NCBI GenBank assembly: GCA_016185305.1
Contig: JACPNV010000051.1
Location: 1 to 36,269, forward strand
Direction: 5' to 3'
From: Actinomycetota bacterium
GTDB lineage: Bacteria; Actinomycetota; Acidimicrobiia; Acidimicrobiales; Acidimicrobilacustridaceae
Length of the DNA stretch: 36,269 nt
Of the stretch, positions 6,794-15,724 are shown one piece after another. The translations under genes were made by a program, and so were the position numbers. The notes under the pieces are model-generated. The model was not told the DNA's origin, searched no databases, and saw only the letters and a list, made by a program, of their open reading frames with translations. The first letter of the stretch is position 1. Each line of letters starts with the position of its first letter.

Positions 6794-7843
6794 ATGAGCG
6801 GCGAACTGAACGAGCACGAGGCGGTCATGAGCGGTCATGGCTTCTACAACCGGCATTCGGTGTTGCAGGCTGCGGCCGCCGAGCTCGGGATGGCCGCGCT
6901 GCGGAGCGCCGCTGCGGTCGTGCCGATCTCCGCCCCACCGCAACCACTGATCGTTGCCGACTACGGATGCTCGCAGGGACAGAACTCACTCCGCCCGATG
7001 GGCGAGTCGATCGCCGCACTGCGCGCCCGCACCGGTGACCCGATCACGGTCGTGCACACTGATCTCCCAGGCAACGACTTCTCCGCGCTGTTCGAGTCGC
7101 TGGCGCACGACCCGGCGAGCTACCTCCTCACCGACGGCAACGCGTACGCGCTCGCGACCGGCCGATCGTTCTATGAGGAGGTGTTGCCGCCAGCGAGTGT
7201 CGCTCTCGGATGGTCGGCCACGACCACCCACTGGCTCAGCGCGATCCCGGGTCCGGTGCCCGGACACCTCAACGTGCAGCTCAGCGAGGACGAGACCGTC
7301 CGGGCGAAGTTCGCGAACCAAGCCGCTTCGGACTGGCGCGGGTTCCTCGCGGCGCGGGCCGCGGAGCTCGACGTCGGTGGGCGGCTGGTCATGGTCGAGC
7401 CATGCTCGCACCCCGACGGAACGATCGGGAGCGAGAACGTCATGCGGTTGATGGACGATGTCCTCGACGAGCTCGTCGCCGACGGCCGACTCGACGTGGA
7501 CACCGCCGCCGACACCACGATTCCCGCATGGCTGCGCACTCCCGCCGAGTACCAGGAGCCGATCGACGACCATCCCGGGCTCGCGCTGGTCTCGGGTCGC
7601 GTCGTGGAGGGCTTCCCGTCACCGCTGTGGACGCAGTTCGAAGGCAGCGGCGACGTCGGTACGTTCGTCCGGGCAGCCGTCGGTTCGATGCGGGGGTGGA
7701 GCGAGGCGATGCTGGCCGCAACGATCGTGGACGCGCGCGACCTGGACTGGTTCTACGCCCGCTGCGGTGAGCTCGGCACCGCCGACCCCGAACGCCTGCA
7801 CATCAAGGTCTTCCACATCGTGCTCGACATCCAGCGCCGGTAG
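6794..7843 (+). CDS. SAM-dependent carboxyl methyltransferase, SABATH family
   Basis: The 349-residue protein follows the SABATH pattern (salicylate/jasmonate/theobromine methyltransferases of plants) in order. It has an N-terminal MSGHGFYNRHS (12-22), SAM loop ADYGCSQGQNS (55-65), TDLPGNDFSALF (89-100), SFYEEVLPPAS (125-135) and WSATTTHWLS (140-149), where the plant enzymes have the SSYSLHWLS substrate loop. These enzymes methylate free carboxylates, sometimes ring nitrogens. The substrate is unknown. The ATG at 6794 is preferred over 6785 because AGG is five bases upstream of it. The gene begins 27 nt after the ligase, and a hairpin follows it (7875-7911), so it is probably last in the run. 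Confidence 0.85.
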   Translation: MSGELNEHEAVMSGHGFYNRHSVLQAAAAELGMAALRSAAAVVPISAPPQPLIVADYGCSQGQNSLRPMGESIAALRARTGDPITVVHTDLPGNDFSALFESLAHDPASYLLTDGNAYALATGRSFYEEVLPPASVALGWSATTTHWLSAIPGPVPGHLNVQLSEDETVRAKFANQAASDWRGFLAARAAELDVGGRLVMVEPCSHPDGTIGSENVMRLMDDVLDELVADGRLDVDTAADTTIPAWLRTPAEYQEPIDDHPGLALVSGRVVEGFPSPLWTQFEGSGDVGTFVRAAVGSMRGWSEAMLAATIVDARDLDWFYARCGELGTADPERLHIKVFHIVLDIQRR

Positions 7844-7874
7844 GCGGGTCAAGCGGTGGTGCGCAGGCAAAAAT

Positions 7875-7911
7875 GACGAGGAGGTCTCGCCGTCGCGAAA
7901 CCTCCTCAGTC
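7875..7911 (+). terminator. Hairpin after the methyltransferase gene
   Basis: GAC-GAGGAGGT (7875-7885) pairs with ACCTCCTC-A-GTC (7900-7911), an eleven-pair stem with one bulged A and a 14-nt loop, 31 nt past the stop codon. No T-run follows, which is common for actinobacterial terminators. Confidence 0.45.
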
Positions 7912-8059
7912 GTGCACCTTCGGATAGAGGCCTTCACTATAACCCCGGTCCTGCTCCAGATTGAAGAGCGTTACGGACCATTTTTTGGATGATTCTCGCG
8001 AACGGGTGTTCCCCTGCCGTTACGGGTCGGGGCCGGGCCGGCTGGCCGGCGATCGCGGG

Positions 8060-8065
8060 TACCCT
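8060..8065 (+). promoter_or_regulatory. Leaderless -10 box of sigR
   Basis: TACCCT, eight bases, then the ATG at 8074, with no Shine-Dalgarno. No GGAAT...GTT promoter of the type recognised by SigR itself is visible in 7912-8073. The octamer CGTTACGG occurs twice upstream (7969-7976 and 8018-8025). Confidence 0.45.
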
Positions 8066-8073
8066 GGCGCTCT

Positions 8074-8730
8074 ATGGCTGATCAAGCCACATTCGCGGAG
8101 CAGGCCATGCCGTTGATGAGTTCGCTGTACTCCGCGGCGCTGCGCATGACCCGCAACCCCGCCGACGCCGAGGACCTCGTGCAGGAGACCTATCTGCGGG
8201 CCTACCGGGGGTTCGGAGGGTTCGAGCAAGGCACGAACCTCAAAGCGTGGCTGTATCGCATCCTGACCAACACCTTCATCAACTCCTACCGGGCCAAGCA
8301 GCGCCGGCCGGACGAGACCGAGTTGGACGAGGGCGAGAACCTCTACCTGTACCGCCGCCTCGGGGGCTTGGAGGCGGCCACCGCCGGTCGCAGCGCCGAG
8401 GACGAGCTGATGGACTGGTTCACCGATGCGGAGGTCAAAGACGCTGTCGAGGCGCTCCCCGAGAACTTCCGCATCCCGGTCTTGCTCGCCGACGTCGAGG
8501 GCTTCTCGTACAAGGAGATCGCCGACATCCTCGGCGTTCCGATCGGAACGGTGATGAGCCGCCTCCATCGCGGAAGAAAGGCGCTCCAGAAGCAGTTGTA
8601 CGAGTTCGCCAGCAAGCGAGGATTGGCACCGTCCGGCGGTGAGGACAGTCCCGTCGGTCGCCATCCCCGGAGCACTGCGAACCGGACCGATGACGACACC
8701 AAGGAGCCGGTCAGTTCGGCCGGGTCGTGA
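8074..8730 (+). CDS. sigR: ECF RNA polymerase sigma factor, SigR/SigH type
   Basis: The 218-residue protein is an extracytoplasmic-function sigma factor. Region 2 spans about 8-75 ([27 protein letters not shown], then the [19 protein letters not shown] helix). Region 4 spans about 120-180 ([43 protein letters not shown]). The sequence type and the RsrA-like partner directly downstream identify the SigR/SigH group, which drives the thiol-oxidative (disulfide) stress regulon in actinobacteria. A 37-residue polar tail follows region 4. Its stop overlaps the GTG of the anti-sigma gene, so the two are translationally coupled. It is preceded by a leaderless-type -10 at 8060. Confidence 0.93.
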   Translation: MADQATFAEQAMPLMSSLYSAALRMTRNPADAEDLVQETYLRAYRGFGGFEQGTNLKAWLYRILTNTFINSYRAKQRRPDETELDEGENLYLYRRLGGLEAATAGRSAEDELMDWFTDAEVKDAVEALPENFRIPVLLADVEGFSYKEIADILGVPIGTVMSRLHRGRKALQKQLYEFASKRGLAPSGGEDSPVGRHPRSTANRTDDDTKEPVSSAGS

Positions 8731-9092
8731 AGAAAAGCGAGCGAGAGAACATGGCCGACGCGGGCGACGACGAGCATCACCATCACGGCAACTGTGAAGA
8801 GGCGCTGCACGACCTCTACGGCTACCTTGACGGTGAGCTGACCGACGATCGCCGCTCGCTCATCAAAGGCCATCTCGATGACTGCAATCCTTGCTTCGAG
8901 GCCTTCGACTTCGAAGCCGAACTGCGGATCGTCATCTCCCATCGATGTCGCGACGAGGTGCCTGACTCGTTGCGCAGCCGCATCGCCGAGCAGCTCGCGG
9001 CGCTCGAAGAGCTGTGTGATCACGACGCCATGCCGCGGACCGTCTCCAAGACGACCTCGGCGTCCAACCCGGAGACCTCGCCTTCCTCGTGA
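8727..9092 (+). CDS. rsrA: Zinc-binding redox anti-sigma factor, RsrA type
   Basis: The 121-residue protein has the ZAS zinc site. Cys23, His49, Cys53 and Cys56 have the same spacing (26, 4, 3) as C11, H37, C41 and C44 of Streptomyces RsrA, with HLDDCNPC as the signature. In the known system it holds SigR inactive until an intramolecular disulfide forms and zinc is released. The N-terminus is longer than usual and carries HHHH (17-20), which may be an extra metal-binding patch. It starts at a GTG overlapping the sigR stop; an internal ATG at 8751 is a second possible start and would make a product nearer the usual length. Confidence 0.92.
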   Translation: MKKSERENMADAGDDEHHHHGNCEEALHDLYGYLDGELTDDRRSLIKGHLDDCNPCFEAFDFEAELRIVISHRCRDEVPDSLRSRIAEQLAALEELCDHDAMPRTVSKTTSASNPETSPSS

Positions 9093-9140
9093 CCGGCTGC
9101 CGACTTCAGCTCGCGGCGGTGGCCCTTCTAGGATCGGGGC

Positions 9141-9281
9141 ATGTTGCTCGCCCAGTCGACAGAGACCGTCTGGTACCAGTGGCTCGCAGTGGCGCTCGCC
9201 GTTCCCGCCGTGTTGCTGGTGATCGTCACGGTCATTCTCTATGTGCGCAAGGTCGTGATGCCTCGCTACCCGCGTCGCTGA
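9141..9281 (+). CDS. 46-residue single-pass membrane peptide
   Basis: An ATG at 9141 opens a 47-codon frame ending in TGA at 9281. The product begins MLLAQSTETVWYQWLAV, continues with one hydrophobic segment (about 15-34) and ends with a basic tail (RKVVMPRYPRR), so it would insert with the tail in the cytoplasm. Both AGGA seven bases upstream (9130-9133) and a TAGGAT hexamer six bases upstream (9129-9134) support the start. It lies 48 nt after rsrA on the same strand. I do not recognise a family; it may be a small stress-response membrane peptide. Confidence rests on composition, start signals and position. Confidence 0.6.
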   Translation: MLLAQSTETVWYQWLAVALAVPAVLLVIVTVILYVRKVVMPRYPRR

Positions 9282-9348
9282 GGCTCACCGGGTCTGTTGC
9301 CACTTGGAAGAGGGCTCGCATGCATCGAAAGCTCGGTCCGTGAAAGGC

Positions 9349-10404
9349 ATGATCGATTGGGAGCTCGCCGAGCGGGTGGCGGTCAGGGTGGCTGGCCGTG
9401 AGCCCTTCGCCGAGTCGTACCACTACGACTCGCTCGAGCCCGACTTCACCGAGTTCAGCGCACAGGCCGAAGAGCTCGTGGCGGCATCGACTGGTCTGCG
9501 GTCGCTCGCCGGGCCGGCCCGAGCGCGTGTGGTCGATCGCCCGATGTGGATCAACGCCAACATCGCGTCGTTCCAGCGGCTGCTGCGCCCGCTGATCGAC
9601 AAGTTCAGCGAACGGCTCGAAGCCAGCTCTGTGGCGCCGGTCGCCAAGAAGCTGGCCGGGGCCGAGGTCGGCATGATGCTCGGGTGGATGAGCACGCGCG
9701 TGCTCGGGCAGTACGACCTGCTCATCATCGAAGAGGAGAACCCTGACGAGCAAGACATCGTCTACTACGTCGGGCCCAACATCCTCGCGCTGGAGAAGCT
9801 GTACGCGTTCCCGCCGCGTGAGTTCCGGTTGTGGATCGCGCTGCACGAAGTCACGCACCGTGCCCAGTTCACCGGGGTGCCATGGATGCGGCAGCACTTC
9901 CTCTCGCTCGTCGAGCAGACGATGGGCGCGGTCGACCCCGACCCGAAGCGATTCATCAACGCGCTCAACCGCATCGCCGACGCGATCCGTGCGGGCACCA
10001 ACCCGCTGGCCGAGGGGGGCCTGGCGCGGCTGGTGGCGTCGGAGGAGCAGAAAGAAGTGCTCGACCAGGTGTCAGGCCTGATGTCGTTGCTCGAAGGGCA
10101 TGGCGACGTGACGATGGATCGTGCCGGCGAGGGGTTGATTCCGAGCGCGGAGCGGTTCGGCCGGGTCCTGCGCCAGCGCCGGCAGACGGCCAACGGCTTG
10201 GCCCGGCTGTTGCAGCAGTTGATCGGGCTCGAAGCGAAGATCAACCAGTACGAGCAGGGCGAGCGGTTCATCGATGAGGTCGAGCGCGCCGGCGGTGTGC
10301 ACCTGCTCGACCGGGCATGGGAAGGGCCCGAGAACCTGCCCACCATCGAGGAGATCCGCCACCCCGACCTGTGGATCGCCCGCCTCCGCCTTGCGGTGGC
10401 GTGA
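9349..10404 (+). CDS. Zincin-like metalloprotease of the DUF2342 family
   Basis: The 351-residue protein belongs to the actinobacterial DUF2342 family (annotated as zinc-dependent metalloprotease or F420-biosynthesis-associated protein). The metal site is HEVTH (166-170, HExxH) in LWIALHEVTHRAQF, followed by a long helical C-terminal half. Neither substrate nor true role is known. The family sits next to tilS in mycobacteria (Rv3626c as I recall), as here. The frame also opens at a TTG (9304) and GTG (9340), but the product from ATG 9349 (MIDWELAERVAVR) matches the usual family N-terminus. Its stop overlaps the tilS GTG. Confidence 0.87.
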   Translation: MIDWELAERVAVRVAGREPFAESYHYDSLEPDFTEFSAQAEELVAASTGLRSLAGPARARVVDRPMWINANIASFQRLLRPLIDKFSERLEASSVAPVAKKLAGAEVGMMLGWMSTRVLGQYDLLIIEEENPDEQDIVYYVGPNILALEKLYAFPPREFRLWIALHEVTHRAQFTGVPWMRQHFLSLVEQTMGAVDPDPKRFINALNRIADAIRAGTNPLAEGGLARLVASEEQKEVLDQVSGLMSLLEGHGDVTMDRAGEGLIPSAERFGRVLRQRRQTANGLARLLQQLIGLEAKINQYEQGERFIDEVERAGGVHLLDRAWEGPENLPTIEEIRHPDLWIARLRLAVA

Positions 10405-11276
10405 GCGCCTCCGACCTGCTGGCGCGCTGCACCTTCCCACCGGCCAGAACCGAGGTCACCTGTGCAGTGTCAGGTGGTCCTGACTCGACCGCGTTGCTGG
10501 CGCTTGCCGTCGAGGCCGGGTTGCAGGTGACCGCCTGCCATGTGGATCACGGCCTGCGCGCCGATTCGTCCAACGACGCGGCGATCGTTCGCGCGACGGC
10601 CGCGCGGTTGGGCACGAGGTTCGACTGCGTGCGAGCCGACGTCGCGCCCGGCCCGAACCTCGAGGAGCGGGCGCGCATCGCTCGCCACAGCGCGCTGCCG
10701 CACGGCTCACTGCTCGGTCACACCGCTGATGATCAGGCCGAGACCGTGCTGCTCCACCTGTTGCGCGGCAGTGGACTGCACGGCTTGGGAGGCATGCGCG
10801 CCGATGATGGCCGGCGACCGCTGCTCTTGTTGCGGCGCGCCGAGACGCGGTCGTTGTGCGACGAGCTCGGGCTGCCCGTCATCGACGACCCCATGAACAC
10901 CGACGTGTCGTTGCGCCGCACCCGCGTTCGCCACGAGCTGTTGCCGCTCCTCGACTCGATCGCCGAGCGCGACGTCGTCCCCTTGCTGTGCCGGTTCGCC
11001 GACGTGGCGCGTGAGAGCACCGACCACCTCGACCGCGAGGCGGCGTCCATCGACGTGTGCGACGCGGCAGTGCTGCGGGACGCGCCGCCCGTCCTGGCCC
11101 GGCTCGCGGTGCGAGCCTGGCTCCGCGAGCACGACGACCGCGGCCACCCTCCCGATGCCGCGACCATCGAGCGTGTCCTCGCCGTTGCTCGTCTCGAGCT
11201 CGGCGCGAGCGACATCGGCAGCGGCTGGCAGGTCCGCCGCTCCGGCGGCCGCCTCTATCTGTTGCGCCGGCGGTGA
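10401..11276 (+). CDS. tilS: tRNA(Ile)-lysidine synthase TilS
   Basis: TilS converts C34 of the CAU-anticodon tRNA-Ile to lysidine, so that it reads AUA. The 291-residue protein has the N-type ATP pyrophosphatase PP-loop SGGPDS (24-29), CHVDHGLR after it, the GHTADDQAETVLLHLLRGSG helix, and the RTRVRHELLPLL region of the second core part. A short C-terminal extension replaces the full TilS C-terminal domains of proteobacteria, as is usual in actinobacteria. The GTG at 10401 overlaps the stop of the preceding gene (GTGA), so the two are co-translated. Confidence 0.94.
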   Translation: MSASDLLARCTFPPARTEVTCAVSGGPDSTALLALAVEAGLQVTACHVDHGLRADSSNDAAIVRATAARLGTRFDCVRADVAPGPNLEERARIARHSALPHGSLLGHTADDQAETVLLHLLRGSGLHGLGGMRADDGRRPLLLLRRAETRSLCDELGLPVIDDPMNTDVSLRRTRVRHELLPLLDSIAERDVVPLLCRFADVARESTDHLDREAASIDVCDAAVLRDAPPVLARLAVRAWLREHDDRGHPPDAATIERVLAVARLELGASDIGSGWQVRRSGGRLYLLRRR

Positions 11277-11375
11277 TCCGCCGGCTGCGGCTTCGCCGGT
11301 CCGGGTTGGTCGTGTCTGGCTGCTTCGCCTGGCGGCTGCGCAGAACGAGGACTAGGCGCGGCGCGCTCGCACGGC

Positions 11376-11381
11376 TACTGT
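11376..11381 (+). promoter_or_regulatory. Leaderless -10 box of hpt
   Basis: TACTGT, nine bases, then ATG 11391. There is no Shine-Dalgarno in the gap. Confidence 0.5.
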
Positions 11382-11390
11382 CGGGGCGCC

Positions 11391-11960
11391 ATGGACGGTG
11401 CTGACGACGCGGCGGCAGACCCCGATCGCGATCCCGCGCTCGGCGAGGTGGTGGTCTCCGAGGCCGACCTTCGTGGCCGCGTGGCCGAGCTGGGCAAGGA
11501 GATCACTGGCGACTACCGGGGCCGCACGCCCCTCCTTGTCGGGGTCCTCAAGGGTGCGTTCATGTTCATGAGCGACTTGTCCCGCCAGGTCGAGTTGCCC
11601 GTCGAGTTCGACTTCATGGCGGTGTCGTCCTACGGCAGCGCGACGAAGACGAGCGGCGTGGTGCGGATCGTGAAAGACCTCGACCTCGACCTCACGGGCC
11701 GGCACGTGCTCGTCGTGGAAGACATCGTCGACAGCGGCCTCACCCTCAACTACCTGTTGAAGAACCTTCAGGCCCGCAATCCGGCCAGCCTCGAGGTGTG
11801 TGCCCTGCTCCTCAAGGAGGGCCAGCAGAAGGTCGAGCCGCCGCTGCGCTACGTCGGGTTCACGATCCCGAGCGACTTCGTCGTCGGTTACGGGCTCGAC
11901 GTGGCCGAGCGCTACCGCAACCTTCCCGAGATCCGCATCTACGAAGGGGCGCTGGCCTGA
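11391..11960 (+). CDS. hpt: Hypoxanthine phosphoribosyltransferase
   Basis: The enzyme salvages hypoxanthine (and guanine) with PRPP to form IMP/GMP. The 189-residue protein has the type I PRTase fold. LLVGVLKGAFMFMSDL carries the first loop, DFMAVSSYGS the flexible loop, VLVVEDIVDSGLTLNYL the PRPP-binding signature with adjacent acidic residues, and FVVGYGLDVAERYRNLP the C-terminal conserved block. About 17 N-terminal residues precede the fold and are Asp/Ala-rich. The gene sits between tilS and ftsH, the classical order in actinobacteria and many firmicutes. Confidence 0.95.
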   Translation: MDGADDAAADPDRDPALGEVVVSEADLRGRVAELGKEITGDYRGRTPLLVGVLKGAFMFMSDLSRQVELPVEFDFMAVSSYGSATKTSGVVRIVKDLDLDLTGRHVLVVEDIVDSGLTLNYLLKNLQARNPASLEVCALLLKEGQQKVEPPLRYVGFTIPSDFVVGYGLDVAERYRNLPEIRIYEGALA

Positions 11961-12028
11961 GCCCACGTGGTCGGCACTGACCGGTCCGGCCGGACGGTCT
12001 CGATCTGCCACGTCCGGGGCGAGGCCGG

Positions 12029-12034
12029 TAGCCT
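12029..12034 (+). promoter_or_regulatory. Leaderless -10 box of ftsH
   Basis: TAGCCT, nine bases, then the GTG at 12044. There is no ribosome site in between. Confidence 0.5.
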
Positions 12035-12043
12035 TGGCCGGGC

Positions 12044-13975
<1,932 letters not shown>

Positions 13976-14060
13976 GCAGGCACGATGACAGACCGATGCG
14001 ACTTCAGACGTTGACAACGAGCGAGATGCGGCCACGGATCGACAAGGTGTTGTGGATGCG

Positions 14061-14121
14061 TGGGGGCGAAGTCCCCCAGGCAACGCCGAGCTCGGGGCGG
14101 CGGGGCCCCAAGTGGGGGAGG
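14061..14121 (+). promoter_or_regulatory. Candidate folE leader with two competing hairpins
   Basis: TGGGGG (14061-14066) can pair with CCCCCA (14073-14078) across the loop CGAAGT. The same CCCCCA can instead pair with a second TGGGGG (14113-14118), which forms part of the folE ribosome site (GGGGGAGG, 14114-14121). The two pairings exclude each other and would open or hide the ribosome site. A GGGGC/GCCCC element lies between them. This is seen by eye; no folding energy was computed. Confidence 0.4.
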
Positions 14122-14123
14122 CC

Positions 14124-14780
14124 ATGAGCGATCGACGAAACCTCGACCTTCCCGACGATGTGCGACCGCTGCGCCCGCTGACCGCTTCGCTGGGGCGTTT
14201 CGCGACCGATCCTGTCGACCTGCCTCGCCTCGAAGCGGCCGTGCGCGAGATCCTCTGTGCCATCGGTGAAGATCCCGACCGCGACGGCCTGCAGAACACG
14301 CCGGCCCGCGTGGCCCGCATGTACGAAGAGGTGTTCTCGGGTTTGCGGGAATCGCCCGACCAGCATCTCCACGTCGTGTTCGAGGCTGATCATGACGAGA
14401 TGGTCATGGTCCGCGACATCGACCTCACGTCGATGTGCGAGCACCACTTGATCCCGTTCATCGGCAAAGCCCACGTCGCGTACATCCCGAGCGACGACGG
14501 GCGCATCACCGGCCTGTCCAAGTTGGCCCGCCTCGTCGATGCCTACGCCCGCCGCCCCCAGGTGCAGGAGCGGCTCACGAGCCAGATCGCGGACGAGATC
14601 TCGCGCACGCTCCAACCCAAGGGCGTGCTGGTCGTGATCGAGGCTGAGCACCTCTGCATGTCGATGCGCGGGGTTCGCAAGCCTGGCGCCACGACCGTCA
14701 CGTCGGCAGTGCGCGGCCTCTTCCGCGACAACCCGGCGACGCGCTATGAGGCGATGCGCCTCATCGACGGCGGTCGCTGA
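14124..14780 (+). CDS. folE: GTP cyclohydrolase I
   Basis: FolE converts GTP to 7,8-dihydroneopterin triphosphate, the first step of tetrahydrofolate synthesis. The 218-residue protein has the zinc ligands Cys105 and His108 in [10 protein letters not shown] and Cys178 in [10 protein letters not shown], with the usual [23 protein letters not shown] helix between. It is the type IA enzyme of normal length. The ATG at 14124 follows a GGGGGAGG ribosome site; the frame is open further up, but that part overlaps leader hairpins and is not conserved. It opens the folate run and lies 148 nt after ftsH. Confidence 0.95.
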   Translation: MSDRRNLDLPDDVRPLRPLTASLGRFATDPVDLPRLEAAVREILCAIGEDPDRDGLQNTPARVARMYEEVFSGLRESPDQHLHVVFEADHDEMVMVRDIDLTSMCEHHLIPFIGKAHVAYIPSDDGRITGLSKLARLVDAYARRPQVQERLTSQIADEISRTLQPKGVLVVIEAEHLCMSMRGVRKPGATTVTSAVRGLFRDNPATRYEAMRLIDGGR

Positions 14781-14838
14781 CCGCCGGCTGGAAAGGCACG
14801 AAACGGCAGGTCAGCGCGCTGGATTTGACCCCGGCCGC

Positions 14839-14844
14839 TACCGT
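14839..14844 (+). promoter_or_regulatory. Leaderless -10 box of folP
   Basis: TACCGT, then GGGTGGCC, then GTG 14853. The spacing of eight bases favours this GTG over the in-frame GTG at 14847, which would leave only two bases. Confidence 0.4.
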
Positions 14845-14852
14845 GGGTGGCC

Positions 14853-15674
14853 GTGGCCCTCGTCGGCGATCGACCCCTCGTGATGGGAATCCTCAACGTC
14901 ACGCCCGACTCGTTCAGCGATGGCGGGCGGTTCCTCGATCCGGCCGCCGCCGTCGCCCGCGGCCGCGAGCTGATCGCCGAGGGGGCTGCGGTCGTTGACG
15001 TCGGCGGCGAGTCGACCCGGCCCGGGGCCCGACCGGTGGACGAAACGACCGAGCTCGCTCGGGTCCTTCCCGTCATCGAGGCACTTGCTTCCCAGGTCAG
15101 AGTGTCCATCGACACGACCAAGCCTGTGGTGGCGCGGGCGGCGGCGGCGGCTGGGGCCTCGCTGATCAACGACGTGTCCGCGTCCCTGCACGACGTCGCC
15201 GCGGAGACGGGTGTGGGCTGGATCGCCATGCACATGCGGGGCGACCCGCGCACGATGCAGGAATCGCCCCGCTATGACGACGTGGTTGGCGAGGTGGTCG
15301 CGTTCTTGGCCGAACGAGCCGAGCGTGCCCGGCTTGCGGGTGTGTCGGAGGTGTGGATCGACCCCGGCATCGGGTTCGGCAAGACGACCCAGCACAACCT
15401 GTCGCTGCTGAAGAACCTGCCCCGCATCGTCGGTCAGGGCTGGCCAGTCGTCATCGGCACCAGCCGAAAGGGGTTTTTGGGCACGATCCTCGCCCGCTCG
15501 GACGGGCAGCCCGAGCCGACAGGAGTCGGTGACCGGCTGGAGGGGTCGCTGACCACGGCAACATGGGCACTGACCTGCGGTGTTGGCATGGTTCGGGCCC
15601 ACGATGTGGCGGCCGCGGTCGAGGCCGTTCGGGTCGTCGCGGGCTCGAGCCCCATCGGGGCGCCCGCGGCCTGA
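14853..15674 (+). CDS. folP: Dihydropteroate synthase
   Basis: FolP condenses hydroxymethyl-dihydropterin pyrophosphate with p-aminobenzoate and is the sulfonamide target. The 273-residue TIM barrel has the pyrophosphate-binding loop MGILNVTPDSFSDGG near the N-terminus, VDVGGESTRPGARP (about 48-61), SIDTTKP, LINDVSA, IAMHMRG, WIDPGIGFGKT, GTSRKGFLG and the closing MVRAHDV. All expected catalytic loops are present. An in-frame GTG two codons upstream (14847) is the alternative start. It is the second gene of the folate run. Confidence 0.95.
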   Translation: MALVGDRPLVMGILNVTPDSFSDGGRFLDPAAAVARGRELIAEGAAVVDVGGESTRPGARPVDETTELARVLPVIEALASQVRVSIDTTKPVVARAAAAAGASLINDVSASLHDVAAETGVGWIAMHMRGDPRTMQESPRYDDVVGEVVAFLAERAERARLAGVSEVWIDPGIGFGKTTQHNLSLLKNLPRIVGQGWPVVIGTSRKGFLGTILARSDGQPEPTGVGDRLEGSLTTATWALTCGVGMVRAHDVAAAVEAVRVVAGSSPIGAPAA

Positions 15675-15724
15675 CACGGCGGGCTCGGCGAGCATCAGAC
15701 AAGTACCTACGCACAGATGGCAGC

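Noticed and set aside
4937..6943. Open minus-strand frame of 668 codons
   Set aside because: It lies opposite the lipoprotein and ligase genes, whose plus-strand products match known families; the minus product is Arg/Val/Asp-rich with no motif.
7912..8073. SigR-type autoregulated promoter (GGAAT then GTT)
   Set aside because: No GGAAT/GGAAC hexamer with a GTT at 18-20 nt is present on the plus strand; only the leaderless-type TACCCT fits.
9304..9348. TTG start for the DUF2342 gene
   Set aside because: It adds fifteen residues unlike the family N-terminus; the ATG at 9349 fits better.
13976..14123. Known tetrahydrofolate riboswitch before folE
   Set aside because: I could not find its consensus; only the competing G-run/C-run hairpins are visible, so a separate, uncertain element is reported instead.
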